A stretch of DNA of 64,000 nt from Kudoa neothunni (GCA_964304625.1 OZ199839.1:310001-374000); one strand, 5' to 3'. Positions 38,001 to 50,830 are shown, numbered from the stretch's first letter. Numbers and translations are program-made. The notes: generated from the sequence alone by a model not told the origin.

Positions 38001-38608
38001 ACAAACGCTCCAATTGGGTCGATTCACAATACGCCAACAATATTCAAGAATATTTGGAATGGATCCAAAATACTCTTTGCAACAGTACCTTGTCACAAAT
38101 TATACTTCCATGTAGCTATTTGTTGGGTGCTTTTCAACACAATTACACTCAAACTGGCAGTTCTGCTGTTGGGAAGCAGATACCTGAGAAAATTGATATG
38201 CCCCCAAAGTTCGAATATCATCTTATGACTAACCAACATATAAAGCCAATTTTCAAAATGAGAAATAATACGTTTATCCATGAGAGGTATTTTTATTGAT
38301 CCAATTTCATTTCATTTATTGGCTGGTTTAGATCTTCCATGACTATACATGATACCGTGTTTGGGTTCAACGACTCGGTATTATATTTGATTATATGTGG
38401 TATTATTGCAGTTGCCACATTTTTGGGTGGCTTTATCTATTTGATATCAAAGAAAGTTCAAATAAAAAAATTGAAGCATCTATTTTATTATTTGTATCAT
38501 ATATGTGCGAAGAAAATCTGCTCGAAAAAATTCACTAATAAAAACCTTGTCTCAAACACACTGTCAGAAGACCAGCATGAAAATATCAAGCTTTTACACA
38601 TATCATGA
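32035..38608 (+). CDS. Single-pass receptor with three tandem ANF/PBP1-type ectodomains
   Basis: Twenty-four exons join in phase to 1264 residues: 32035-32157, 32205-32228, 32272-32359, 32418-32528, 32576-32745, 32792-32947, 32998-33102, 33145-33262, 33306-33349, 33413-33505, 33578-33626, 33696-33802, 33843-34215, 34260-34399, 34453-34566, 34619-34719, 34772-34940, 34985-35161, 35208-35318, 35363-35485, 37146-37535, 37604-37864, 37916-38286 and 38332-38608. Domain order: signal peptide (MIALVVSIQLLLWTNVV); ANF-like module 1, about 30-396 (NINIIFGASE, ISLYDALYCMIKEF); module 2, about 420-760, more diverged (LKLLFLFPADK, KYWLVSSYFV); module 3, about 764-1165, clearest (KIQITILGPLH, NIHVILGNPY, LTILHTDDVYS); one TM helix (VLYLIICGIIAVATFLGGF, about 1189-1211); basic 53-residue tail without kinase or cyclase. 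This fold binds peptides, GABA or glutamate in receptors; a short-tailed form resembles the natriuretic-peptide clearance receptor. Ligand unknown. Twenty-two introns are 38-70 nt; one is 1.66 kb. Confidence 0.85.
35486..37145 (+). other. Long intron 20 of the receptor gene
   Basis: Begins AAG/GTAAAT and ends TTTTAG/TTG, joining phase 0 to phase 0. Very AT-rich, with no transposon ends or open frames that I could recognise. It interrupts ANF module 3. Confidence 0.65.
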
Positions 38609-38720
38609 ACTTCCAGTATCGATAAAACTGTTTTTATGTTTCACGCATCTAGTTTCGATAATTACGAAACTTTTGTTGTATAATTTTGGCTGACTATTTA
38701 TATATATATATATATATATA

Positions 38721-39957
38721 AGTTCTTATGTCTGTCAATGTGTGATTGCGTCAGTAAGCATGTGAAGTGGATAAACATTTTTTAAATACAGCTATTAGTT
38801 TGCATTCGAATAGATGGTACTATTAATAAAAATCGTTCATTTACTTAGAAGTATAAATATAATCAATATCGCAGGCAGAAATAAGCAATTTTCTGGTTAT
38901 CTACATCAATTAACAGATTAAAGAGTACCTGCACAATATATAATATTGATGTTTGTTCACTCCAGAGTGATACTCAAATAGAATAAACTTTTACTCACTA
39001 TACACAAAGAGAATCTGTTAATTATGATATAGAATGTTATATATGCCTGTTTGGAGTAATTGTAAGACAAATAAAACTATTAACGTCACATTTACAAGAG
39101 ATGTAGCATTTATTTTAAAATTTTAAGAATAACCAAATTATTTATGATGTATTTTCATTTTTCAAATGTTATAGATATAACTAAATGGGAAGATTATGAT
39201 CATTTTAAATAAATGATAATAAGTTGTTGCCACGTTGGAATAATTTTGGTCTCTATACGCATTCTAAAAACGATGCAAGGTGTGTGTAGAGTTTTCAAAT
39301 CATTAAATTTTTGTGATAGCTTCTCAAATGAAGATTTCTTTTTATCAAATATATCGACTGAGATTGAAACTATATTCAACGTTCGATAAGTGTTTACTCA
39401 TCTTTTGGTTATTCTAAACTTTCTTGCAAAACAGCTAGCATGACTAATTCGATAAGTTTCTATATTTGACGAGATAACTTTTTAAATCATGTTTAAGTAC
39501 TTAGTAACCTAATTATTCCTTACCTCCCAGCTAGACTTTAAGACTAATATTCAAATCGATATATAATTTTCTTTTCGCTAAAAATAATTCATCATGATAT
39601 AAAAGCTGTATGAAAATATGCGAAACCGCATTCTATACGTAGTTTAAGAATTTATATTCACCATTATTTTTGCACAAAGTACAATCCCCTCTCAATCTCA
39701 ATACATACCATGTAAATTAATAAGAAATTATTGTTCTATTCGGTCGTCTAACTTATACTTTCACAAAGTTTTGGTTAATCTAAGAAATGTTAAGTACAAA
39801 GAAATTCATTTAGAACAATCATACAGATTTCATTTTTAAAAACGGTGCACACCTTCGAGAAATCCAGTTGATATTTAAATATTTAAGCATTACTGTAATT
39901 TTTCAAATCAAAACACCTTTACATTTTAGATTTAATCGTATTTTGTTAGTTAAATGT
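38721..39957 (+). repeat. Second copy of the Helitron-like left part
   Basis: Almost identical to 20369 to about 21610; I saw only a handful of substitutions and one or two indels. It lacks the hairpin/CTAGT right end. A TA repeat (38699-38720) precedes it. It starts 112 bp after the stop codon of the receptor gene. The high identity means recent copying or recombination. Confidence 0.85.
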
Positions 39958-40370
39958 GTATAGTTTTTCGCGCTTTCTGCACATCCCTCCGATAATACGT
40001 AAAAGTGATTATCTAATGTAGCGAAAAATTATAACCTTTTTTGAAATTTATATATATTTTTAATTTGTACTCATTGTAGTTTACAATAATATTCAATAAA
40101 AATATAATAATTATGAAATTTTATTGATACTTACCACATATGATTTTTACATTTTTATTTTCATGTTATATACAACTAAATTATTTATAAATTTGAAACA
40201 GATTTACAAGTGGAAATTATCTAATATAATACATCGAAAAGATACCGTCTTTTTATAATTATTTTAGAAATAATTAGAGAGAGAATAAATCTAACTAGAT
40301 TTATTTAAATTTTAAATGACGCCAAATTATTGAAATAAACTACCCCGAGACATTCGGTTACTTCCATATA

Positions 40371-40798
40371 CAATGCAACCTCGGAGTTCGAACAAACATT
40401 CTGAGTCAGAAACATATTTGAATTCGTACACATATAAATGGGGTATTCAGAACAAATCTAGTTGGAGTAAAAAACAGACAATGAAAGAAATTCTAGAAGA
40501 AGGGTCGCTCAATCAAATCGCGCGAACGTTACCGACGGATAACCCTTTATAATCTATCATATGACATCCAAAAAATATACATCCTATATTTCATTTTTAT
40601 TATTATATTTAATATTTATTTGTTATATTTTAAAAACAGAGGTATTTATGGTTTATCATAAATAAGAATAAAAATAGTTATTTATTTAATTCGCGGTAAC
40701 GGATTTAACAATTTTTCTTTATTTTGCAAGGGAAAAAATTATTCGGAGTTTGAACACGCTTCTAGAATGGATTATGGTCAAAGTCCGAGGTTTCATTG
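40371..40798. mobile_element. MITE with Tigger-like ends
   Basis: 428 bp with inverted ends (left CAATGCAACCTCGGAGTTCG, right inverted CAATGAAACCTCGGACTTTG) and TA on both sides (40369-40370 and 40799-40800). No coding capacity. Confidence 0.8.
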
Positions 40799-40949
40799 TA
40801 TTAGAAATTCTTTCTTCATTTTATTTTTAGAAAAATTAAAGCATTAACTGTCACAACTAAAGAATTATCTTGAATCGCACTGAAAGCAGATGTATCTTTC
40901 CCCAACGTCAATAAAAGGTACGCGAAACGTGCGTACAATAAGTTATTAA

Positions 40950-43307
40950 CCCTTAAAAGGATGTATCTTTGTGTCTGTCGAGAACCAAAGATACGTCTTT
41001 TTGATCGTAACTCTAAAAATCGACTTCTGTCGATGTTAACCCCCAAGTATAATTAGGGTCTTTTGGACCCCAGGCGACATTAGCATTAGTTATCGATTTT
41101 CTATCACACTAACTTATGAGAAATTTTTGGCAGTCAGTCTACTCATCTAAAATGTTCCGTAGTAAAATTTCACTAATTACGAAACTTTTTCATTCTGTAA
41201 AAAAAGTTCTTACAAAAACACCCTCCAATTAAAAAATAAAATTGGGGTCTTTTGGACCCCACGATTTTTTTTCATCTAATTATCCAAAATATTTATTTAA
41301 ATGTTTGGGGAAACTTTGAAAAAATTCTATCGAGTAAATATATTTTTATTGCGTGAATATCATATCTTAATCTACATTGCGCATGCACCATAATTAACTT
41401 CAATAATGTTTCCAAGTGATCTTAATAGTAATAACTCCGATACCGAATCTTCTGATTCAGATTCATTTTCATTTTTATCGTATCATGATTATTTATTGTC
41501 AGAAAAATTTGATATTGATACAGATATACAATTTAACTCATTAATACACAAGTACGGAACGTTATGGTCAATGAACCCCCCGCCGTTGGCATCTATATTC
41601 TAGATTCTAGAACATGTGTTGCAAATATTATGACTAGTCAGTAGTCATTCTTGTGTCTCTCTGCTTTTATTATAAAATACAACTGATATTTTCAGAATAA
41701 TATTTAGTTTTGTTATGTACGCCATTATTTTAAAATATACCAGTACATAGTGGGAAAAATTGTTGGTGATAGACGGATCGAATTGGATGGGTTCATTAGC
41801 TGTTTATTTCTGATGGGATATCACAGGGATAATCGAGAATTGGTTAAGGAGATATTTGGGTTAGAGTAAGAAGGAGAGATATATCGTGATTTATTCTCAT
41901 TACATAGATTTCTCCAAATAATGCGAGTTTCACATTTTGATGGTATCGAAAATATTAAGGTAACAAAATAATCCGGAAATTGTTGCCATGTTGGTGAATT
42001 ACGGCATATTTAGGTGGATTTTCTACGCATCGTTTTCGCCTTAATGAATATTTCATAGAGTATCTATGTTACCTGTTTTACGCAATAGTCTATGTCAGGA
42101 TTATGATGTTTTTTTATCACTTAAGCGAAAATTAAATAAAGAATTAATTTTTCTAAATGAGCTGAATTTCGAGTTATGTTTATAGAAAATATGGGATCTC
42201 AAAAGTAGTACATACGCTGCGGTAAAAATACTTCTTTATCATTCGCGCACGCGCGGACAATATTACATGATGACATATATGAAATTACTGAATATATAAT
42301 CGATCAAATATTTTAAAAACGTCTAAAAATACATATTATCATTTATTAAAATATTTTATCAAATAAAAACGTGGGGTCTTTTGGACTCCAATTAGATTTG
42401 GAGAGTGTAAATTTTCATGTAACTTAGGTTAAACTTTTTAGAATACTCATAAAACACGTAAGCCTATATATGGAGAAGAAAATTTTTTGTTTAACTTTAT
42501 AATAAAACACAACATTTTGATTGCATATAATTATAAATGTTCGTAACCTCAATTATTTATTCTATAAAGTTTAATTTTAGTGAAATATTAAAAAATATGT
42601 TTCGTTTAAACGTTACATGTGTACGAAAATAACGACAAAAATATCAGATGATTGCTGCCATAGATTAGCGATAACTAATCCGATTGATCTCCTACGTTAT
42701 GTTGCTTTTCCTAACAAATTTAATTTTTCACTCTCAAAAAATAATTAAAATAGTGCTGAAGACTACATTGACGGTTATTCTGAGGTTGAGGAAATTTCCG
42801 AATTTAACATGTCTGAATGTGTTAGGGCATTGAGAAATGCGATGACCAACCTCAGGTGGTACTGATTATTTGCATGAGCATGTTGAAAACGTTTGAATGT
42901 TTTTCGTATCACCTGGACTGGAATGATTTTTTGAAATTTGTAGGTTCACGACGCGTTATTCTCTAAATTAATATTAATTACGCGGATTTTTAAATTCAAA
43001 TGACAACATATCATTCGATTTGGGTCACGATTACTTATAGCCCTTGATATGAAAGAATATAATGTGCTAATTTAAATGTAATCTTCGTGAACTACCGAAA
43101 CGCAAACATCAAGATATTTATTGACATTCAAGATATTACATAATAATAATAATAATAATAATTGTAAAATCAATTTGTTCAAAATTAGGTATACTTGTAA
43201 ATATACGAGTTTGATGTAATTTAATTAAGTTCTATTTTTACTGGGGTCTCGCGAGATCCCTCTGGAGAACAACACAAGGTTTTTCGAATCAGTTGGTCCC
43301 GGAAGGG
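40950..43307 (+). mobile_element. Second piggyBac-type transposon, decayed
   Basis: TTAA flanks both ends (40946-40949 and 43308-43311), and the ends are CCCTT and its inverse. The plus strand holds an acidic N-terminal stretch (41406-41600, SDTESSDSDSFSF) and a central piggyBac block near 41780-41960 (FISCLFLMGYHRDN, FSLHRFLQIMRVSHFDG). The rest is scrambled by stops and frameshifts. Near its ends it carries repeated copies of GGGGTCTTTTGGACCCC and variants (about 41058, 41244, 42373, 43240), probably transposase-binding repeats. Different family from 29090-31427. Confidence 0.8.
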
Positions 43308-43513
43308 TTAACGTAATTTATCGAATGATCTCCGCTTCGACAAATCATAAACACCGACCATACATACTATTAGAATGCTGTGAAAAATTATAAATTGACA
43401 TAATCGAAACAATTTTTTTTATACGCTGAGAGATATTTCTACTTATAACAAGACAATAAAAGAAGAATCGAAATGATTAACACTAGAAATTAGATATAAA
43501 ATTCTAATCAAAT

Positions 43514-44885
43514 CTAATCAATTTTTCGAAGAGATTTCTTGGTTTTGTCACAGTAGGCATCAAGTCCCAGCCCAACAAAAACTAAAACAACTCCAAACCA
43601 CTGATAATTCTCCAAATGATTTCTGAAAAGTATGACCGACATTAGAACAGTGAAAAATTTTCTTGTGGTAGTAATAATCGAACAAGCCAAGGGACCAATA
43701 GTAGTGACAGTATAGAAAATAAAATTCTTAACGATTGGACAATATAAATCGACATGAGAAATAACCGATACTCAATACCTGGCCAAGTGCACTAGCAGCA
43801 CAGAAACAAGCCAAATCCACCAAAAACTTTGGATGGGTTTCACAGAATTTTAGAAAGTCAACTATTTCGTTGTTGTACATCACCACTAATCGTAGGAGTT
43901 ACAATGTGAAGAAATAAAACTGTCAAATATTACCAACAAACAATAACAAAGAGGCGAACAAATTCAGATAATACATCATGGGGTAGGCTTTCGTTTGGTA
44001 TTTGGCTTTCATTTTCGATTGCAAACTTGCAGTAATGCCATCCATCGACAGAGACAATATCTAGAATAGATCATTAGAATGATCGTCCAACGAACGCAGT
44101 TATACCAGTAATAACTCTCCCAATCCCATGTGAAGCATGGAGCCAATAAACATGCCATTAGCTGAGGGACTGACTGAGATGTTGTGGGGGGATTTTTTAT
44201 ACATAAAAAATTGAGACGCCTGCCGTAATCATCATGACATTGAAATATTTGTATATAGTGTAGTTGACATTTCCCAAAAGCCACGTCATCAAAAGTACTA
44301 TTTAATTGGTATAGTCTAACAACTATTGAACTAAACAGCAATTCTACCTGGTATTGGTTTGATGGATTTTCCAATAACCTAAACAGATTGATCTATAAGT
44401 CATTGCGTGTGACAATGATTGATTGAGAATACTTGAGTTGGATAGTTGACGTGTTTCAATGCTGAATTACTAGCTATCATAGCTGTACTGTAACTCATAG
44501 CACATAAAAGATAATAATGCAATGGAGTTTTTTTGGAGGAACTTTTGGGTGTAACTTTCGGTTGAGTTATTTTACAAGCTAAATCATCAGCAAAATTACA
44601 ACTTTTATCTGATTTCATTATTGTCAAACCGCATACCTACAAAGGACCAAATGCAATTAAACACACATTGGCATAACACCAGGCAATAGGTGCATATGAA
44701 TTTTTCATTTTTGTCTCCATACGTGGATTTATTTCTAGAGGGGGTACATTTTAAAAACACACACATAACGCATTTAAAACCCACATTTTCTCTTGGTAAA
44801 TTCCAAAAAGTAGATACGAGAAAAATATACCAAAAAAGCTGGCTAAAAATTGCTTGGTTGCTGACGTGGCCCCACCGTTATCCAT
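43514..44885 (-). CDS. SLC35B1: SLC35B1-type ER nucleotide transporter
   Basis: Eight exons: 44885-44785, 44734-44637, 44578-44433, 44378-44348, 44297-44106, 44060-43934, 43885-43779 and 43726-43514, about 337 residues. Family matches run the whole length: [81 protein letters not shown] and [15 protein letters not shown]. The product is a ten-helix carrier of the nucleotide-sugar/drug-metabolite transporter superfamily; SLC35B1 has been described as an ER ATP/ADP exchanger. The C-terminal basic tail (KKSLRKID) could act in ER retrieval. Exon 5 has one surplus base: a T6 tract at 44205-44210 (A6 on plus) would need five Ts to keep [12 protein letters not shown] in frame, and no intron choice fixes it. 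It is either a sequence error or a real frameshift. Introns are about 45-58 nt. Confidence 0.9.
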
Positions 44886-45176
44886 TTCGTTACGCTTGCG
44901 CACTCTAGTTTATCCTATTAGGTGTAAGCTATCGTTACACTTGGGGTGTGTGACGATAATACGTTATTATCGACTTCGGTAATCATTAATGTAATTCCAT
45001 TTTTTATAAAAACTTTGAAAACCCAAGAAGAATATATTTTCGAAAAATAATTATTTTACACTTTTAAATGTCATTTTGTACTTCACACCCAATGATACAA
45101 CTAAGAAACTACTACCAGTGTCACGTGACTACAGATAATACTGCGGTGTGCACGGGTGTAACGAAGGAATTGGTTA

Positions 45177-47341
45177 CAGTCAGTCAAACCTCGATTATTC
45201 GGAAAATTCGGGACCGGTGATTTCCTTTCCGGATAGCGAGGTTTCGGTTAATCGAACGTAACCTTTGTCTTGTGTGCGCTGCGGTTTTTTTTAAATTTCC
45301 ACTTGACGGGTTTCCTACTTGATTCATACACATTTTTCACTATTTATTAAGTAAAATAATTTAATTTCTAAAATCCAAATTAAAAATATTGGCATATCTA
45401 TTAAGTAAGAATTTGGAGGTTTAAAAGAAAAAACAATATATAATTAAGCGAGAAAAATATATCCAAAGAGGAGTAGTCTAATTTTTTAAATAATCGGTAA
45501 TTAATGTTTGTTGAACTTTACCACGAGGATTTTGTTCAATTCTTCTTTTAAGGCGTGTAAGTGATGTTTAATAGATCATCTTTTAATTTGACCTCTCCAT
45601 TCAGATCATGAATATTTGGCTGTTCAATGTATTTTATGATAGTTGAGACAGCAATTATTGCGTCTTGATCCCGAATGACCTAAATTTCATCCTTTGAATT
45701 TCGGAGGATTCAGATTCACTTTCGTTGAGAATTCCAGAATATCGTTATCATTGATAAACTCTCACAATTTCAGCTCGGAATCACAATTCACATATTCTGC
45801 CGTATATTTTTATAACAAACTCCGGGTTTTTTTAAAAGCTCGCCTAATTAGTTATCATCGCAGTCTACTCCAGAGATAGTGATTTCATCAGAAAGTATGC
45901 CAGTGTGATTCCAACAACTTTGGATGATATTTTGTGTAGCATTGCCCCACGATCCATGAGTGAACCTTACGGCATCCTTCAGATCAATATGAGGAGTATC
46001 ACCAGATTCTACCTGGTCGACGAATTTTGAAATTACGAGTTTCTATAATTTGACTTGAATGATCTGATTATGCCCACATCTAGAGGTTGTAAATGTAAAT
46101 GGGAAGTTAGTATCTGGATATTCGAGTATTCACTTTTTTGTGGCTTGTCGCATTATCAATTAGCAGTAGCATATCTCTACTTTCTGCTTTCGTCATTGAA
46201 TTGTGAATTCTTAAGAAAATTTTCAAATATGATTGATGTCATCCAGACCTTTTTATTGGATGTATAAGTCACGTAACGTGAGGGGTCAAAATTCTTTGAA
46301 CATCTAGGCTTAATAGATTTACCAATAATCAATCAATGGCTTCAACTTATGAGTTCCCATTGCGTTTACGCACAATAAAATTGAGATTCTTTCTTTTGAA
46401 TTCTCGTGCCTGACCGACGAAAATTAGACAACGTCTTATTCGGTCCAAGGCGATAAAATAAGCCAGTCTCATCGGCATTGTAAAATATCCCGCAAAGAAT
46501 AATTTCGCAGGCGATTTTAAGTTCGTTGATGGCTTTTTGAATATCTTCAATAGCTTCTGAGCCGGATTCGCCATGTAAAGTTTTTGACTTTATTTGATAC
46601 CGATTTTTGAATTTTTCGAGCCATTCCGATGAGGAGGAGAAACCCTCTACTCCAAGTTTATTCTCGAATTCCTTGGCATTTTCGGTGATTTATAGAGCCG
46701 TTTTACACACACGTTAATGTGCATTCATTTGTGCTATCCATGTTAAAAGGGCTTTCTCCAAGTTATCGTGTTTTCCTCCCTTGGATGTCAATCTGTTTGA
46801 GTTTTAGGAACAATCCACTTTTCGGAATCCCGCAATATATATCCAATAGTGCTAGCCGCTAGTATAGATCCCCTCTCTTTAAAAAAGGTTTTTGATAAAT
46901 CTAATAGGGTCATCCTAGGGTTCCTTATCTTTAATTTACAGATGAAAGCTTTTTCGCAAGGTTTGAGAACAACTCTGGAGCATTTCTTAGCGTACATAAC
47001 CGGGATGATAGTTATAATTGCGCGTCGCGTAATGTTTGTTTATTATGCATGCAAGCAAATGTTAAAATATAATACAGATTTGTATAAGAGCAAAAGGTAT
47101 AACTTAATTTTTACAAGAAAAATTATTAAATAATTAACCTAGAAATATTTCGTTTTAAATATAACACCGGAATATATGCTACATTGTATATGTCGTACGG
47201 GTGATGGGTGAAAGTTTTATCCGGAAATATGATTAAATAGTTCTTCCGGTTTCCGGATAATCGAACATTTATCGACATTTAATGTCCAATAAAATCCAAA
47301 TAAATTTTAAAATTTCTTCCGGGATAATCGAGGTTTGATTG
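45177..47341 (-). mobile_element. Tigger/pogo-type transposon, decayed
   Basis: Inverted ends share TCAAACCTCGATTAT, with TA on both sides (45175-45176 and 47342-47343). The minus strand encodes a CENP-B-like HTH part (LRDSEKWIVPK and upstream, about 46997-46790), then SSSSEWLEKFKNRYQIK (about 46650-46600), the first DDE motif FYNADETGLFYRLGP (about 46500-46450) and LHLQPLDVGIIRSFK (about 46090-46045). Several stops and frameshifts interrupt it. Confidence 0.85.
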
Positions 47342-48019
47342 TATTTGAAAACCATTGCATTATGTATATTCCAATTATTTAAGACCAAATACTAAAATCG
47401 CATTATTTTGTTGATTCACATTATTAAATAATAAAATAATCTGAAGAAATAATAAAATGGGATAGTTTTTCTATGGCAGTGGTTATTGCAAAGGATCTGT
47501 TTAATCCGCATACTCGGACTGTCTATTGCAACGGGAGGGAAATTACTCTAAACTAACATGTCAACGAAAATTTCAACTTCATTTTTATAATAAATGATTT
47601 TTTCGCTAAAAAGTTAAATTATTATAAAAGAAACCCAAGACAACAAATTTTCTTATTTTATGGTAATGAATTAATTGATTTAAATTATTTTAAATACTTA
47701 ATTAGCGATTTATAATTTATACACGTAATTATATTTTTCATAATTCTGAGTAATATCGATAATTCAAAGTGGAAGATCCAAATTACTGATACAAATTTAC
47801 TTAGCGTTTGCGTGAATCAAACAACGTTCAACTTCAATATGATATATAATGCTTTGTTTACATCAATTGTAAAATGTTATATTTTTATTGTTGCGCGTCT
47901 AATATTCTACATATTAATGATCTATATTTTTTTCTGTTTAATGATATAGATTATCTCGATCAGATGGCAATTCGTTTGTTTATTAATACCACAAACTGGA
48001 CACTATGGCATAATGGTGT
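47342..48019. other. Intergenic, nothing called
   Basis: AT-rich with no open frame or repeat recognised. Confidence 0.5.
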
Positions 48020-48490
48020 TGTTAGGTAGAGATCGCATACCGTGAGGATGCTAGTTTAAAGCCTATTCGGGGCGCTCCTGTACTCCTAATCCGAAATTAA
48101 GTGGAAGGCTGTAGTAATTGCAAGGATCTACGGTTTATCTTGATCTAGCTCGCAGCTGGGAGAGGAGCCTGGCGGAAAGGTAGAACTCGAGTGCTTATAA
48201 ACGCCGGGGTACAGAGACGAAATACAACCCGAGTAGGGAGGGGGGGGGGGGGGGGGGGGGGGGTTTCCGTAGAGCCGACGCCTGCGTTCAGACAACTTTC
48301 CTAGACTAATTCTGGGTTAGTCCAGGGTATGGTTGTGGTAATGGTTGCCCTGAAACGATAGTGTTTTAGTGGGTTGAAATCCCACACTACCGCATAGACG
48401 TAAGTCGCCCTAGTATGACTCTGCGGTGCCTATAGCGTAAATGGAGAGGGCCTGAACTTCACAACCTAACAAGTTGCGTCAAGGGTTTGA
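48020..48490. other. GC-rich island of unknown origin
   Basis: About 470 bp with base composition quite unlike the AT-rich surroundings (for example GGGGCGCTCC and GCAGCTGGGAGAGGAGCCTG). It contains a 24-G run and a segment resembling a tRNA B box (GGTTGAAATCCC, about 48373). No open reading frame. The ending AAGTTGCGTCAAGGGTTTGA resembles AAGTTGCGTTAAGAGTTTAC at about 50372, so it may be the tail of a retroelement or SINE family. Not identified. Confidence 0.5.
48240..48263 (+). repeat. 24-base poly-G run
   Basis: Uninterrupted G run inside the GC-rich island. Such runs are rare in this AT-rich DNA. It could form a G-quadruplex, or its length could be an assembly artefact. Confidence 0.9.
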
Positions 48491-50830
48491 CCTTGAGAAC
48501 AAACAAAAACGATCATGTTATTTACATTACAAGATTCCTCGTGTAATTTATTTTTTTAAAGTTATATCGATTGAAAAAATATTTAAGCCACCCAAAAGAT
48601 CATTGAACATTCTTACCAGATAAAACTAAGAATTGGTTAATTATAGATATTATATGATCTCGTGATAATTCTAACGTATTGTCCCTCATAATTTTATCCA
48701 ATTGCGAACTTCCCCACATCTTGACTAAAACTTACCACAATTGAAAGCTTTCTATTTTTCGATCCTAAAGAAGTTTGAATATATCTTGTTTCATAAGTAT
48801 AGTATTCAAAGATGATCTTGATTTATGTAAAATTTTTCCATTATTTGGAGCTTAATATTTTACGATGTGATATGGACTCGTAAAACATTATAATTTGGGA
48901 TTTTTAAAGAGCATTGAAATGATTTTGTTTGGATAAATTTGACGCTGTATCCATTTTTTTTGCCAAGCTCGAATTATGCTTCGCAATAACGGCCTTCCTT
49001 ACGTTAGGTCAGCGCTTCACATTTAAAACCGGACTCTCATATCCATTGATGACAAAACGGAATCCATACCCCTTTTCATACGATTAGATATAATTAACTC
49101 TAATTTCTTCGGATTATTTTCTTTTGTGGTCGAATCTCGCACCACTCAAGCCTCTAGTCCACATCCCTAGCCTAGGGTTGTGAGTACTACTGCGTCAGAT
49201 TAGTACAATAGGATTTCAACCTTAATGTATTGTTTAAATTAATTATTTATGGATATATTATCAATTTTTAATTTAGTTATCCTTTAAATCTCAATTCGGA
49301 TAAAATAAGGAGTAACAAATTATTAAAATAACGTCCAAACCATATGCGTACGACCCATCAAATACTGCATATGAGATTTGTTTTTACGACCATAGGACCA
49401 AACTAAATAACAATCGAACTGAATCCTTCTGCAGCAACTATATTGCTCATTCCAACTATTTTAATAAGTGAATTCGGCTTAAGTTGTTGACTTCATCAGC
49501 TTATCTAAACGGAGTCATGGTCAACTGATAAATTATTTCCATTACCAATGTCTTCCTGCTTTTATATTTGGGTTTCCTTCAAAAAAATTATTGGTTTCTA
49601 TTTGATTTGGATTAAATGTATGCAGTAAAATATCTTGTGAGGGGTTTTTTAGCGCCTCAAGACACTCCCGAAAAATTTTCAATTATTTTGCACTTTTCTT
49701 CAAAGTTCAAACGCTTTACATTAAAATAATCCATCATTACTATTAAACCAAAGCAATATACATAATTCAACCGAAAAGATTGCGTATTATTCATTAGTCA
49801 TGAAATTTAATACATCAATAAATTTTTGGTTTATTTCGAAATAAATGAAAGATTTACACCGCTGTAATAACAAAAATATTATTAATCATATAGTTTAATA
49901 TTGAGCTCGGATATAGCGTATTAATGAAATTTAGTAATATTTATCGCCCATCTCAAAAGGTTCTTGGCGGTATATGTCGTGGGCGTTTTGGCGTCGAAAC
50001 AGAAGACCTTTAGTTCGAGTCTCACTAGGACCATTGCATCTGGACTGAATCTTGCTTCCTATCCTTTGAACTAGGTTATGGTTAGAAGGAGACTCGCCAC
50101 TGTGATGTGGGTGGTACAACATATGATATAGTTTTGGTCGCAAGATAGGTTCTGATTAGACGTTTGAACATTGAGAGCTTGTATAACTAATAAAATAAAG
50201 CAGGATTTGAAAAATTGAGATTGTCGAGAGAGTAGGATTTGGAGTGATAGTCGTTTATGGGAAAAATGTCTAGTCAGTTGAACCTGCTCACTACAACGGA
50301 AATATAAGGGTAGGGGTTAAAGGAAATTTGGCTTTTTATCTAGCTATGATGCCTATCACTTAAATGACAAGTTGCGTTAAGAGTTTACTTTGTGGGCAAA
50401 ACAATCTACGGCATAGTTTGGTGGAATAAATTTTTTATCTGCAAGTGCCACAATTATAATATATAGGTGTTTACAAAGGTAAGACAATGGAAGTTTTTCA
50501 CACTTTGGTATATTTAAATAAAAAAAATGTTTTTTTATTTTAATTAGTGCGCATTTCTCAAAAATTAAATCGAATAATAAAACACAATTAATTAATATAT
50601 TTAATATAATAAAGAGAAATTTTAAATAAAATAATTAAATCTTTTTGCTCAACTTAACACTTCATTCTATCGGTACAAAGAATACTAAGAAATCTAGATT
50701 TACGGCTAATTCAAAAGTCAACGCAGTTCAAACTCCATAAATAGGGATTTTTACTGCGATAAAAAATGTGATGCTCAAAAAGTGTTAAATATCAAATTGA
50801 AGTTGATCAAATATGTAAGTTTATTCATTG
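48491..50830. other. Intergenic with scattered GC-richer, tRNA-like patches
   Basis: Patches at about 48960-49240 and 49940-50160 are richer in G and C than the surroundings. The second includes AGTTCGAGTCTC (about 50013), a B-box-like motif, so SINE remnants are possible. No gene is supported. Confidence 0.35.

Noticed and set aside
20369-39957. Long terminal repeats of a retroelement, suggested by the near-identical 1.24-kb pair
   Set aside because: The two copies enclose host genes and 18 kb, have no target duplication, primer site or reverse transcriptase between them, and one ends in a Helitron-like hairpin.
44009-44374. Minus-strand 121-codon frame
   Set aside because: It overlaps SLC35B1 exons in the wrong frame and matches nothing.
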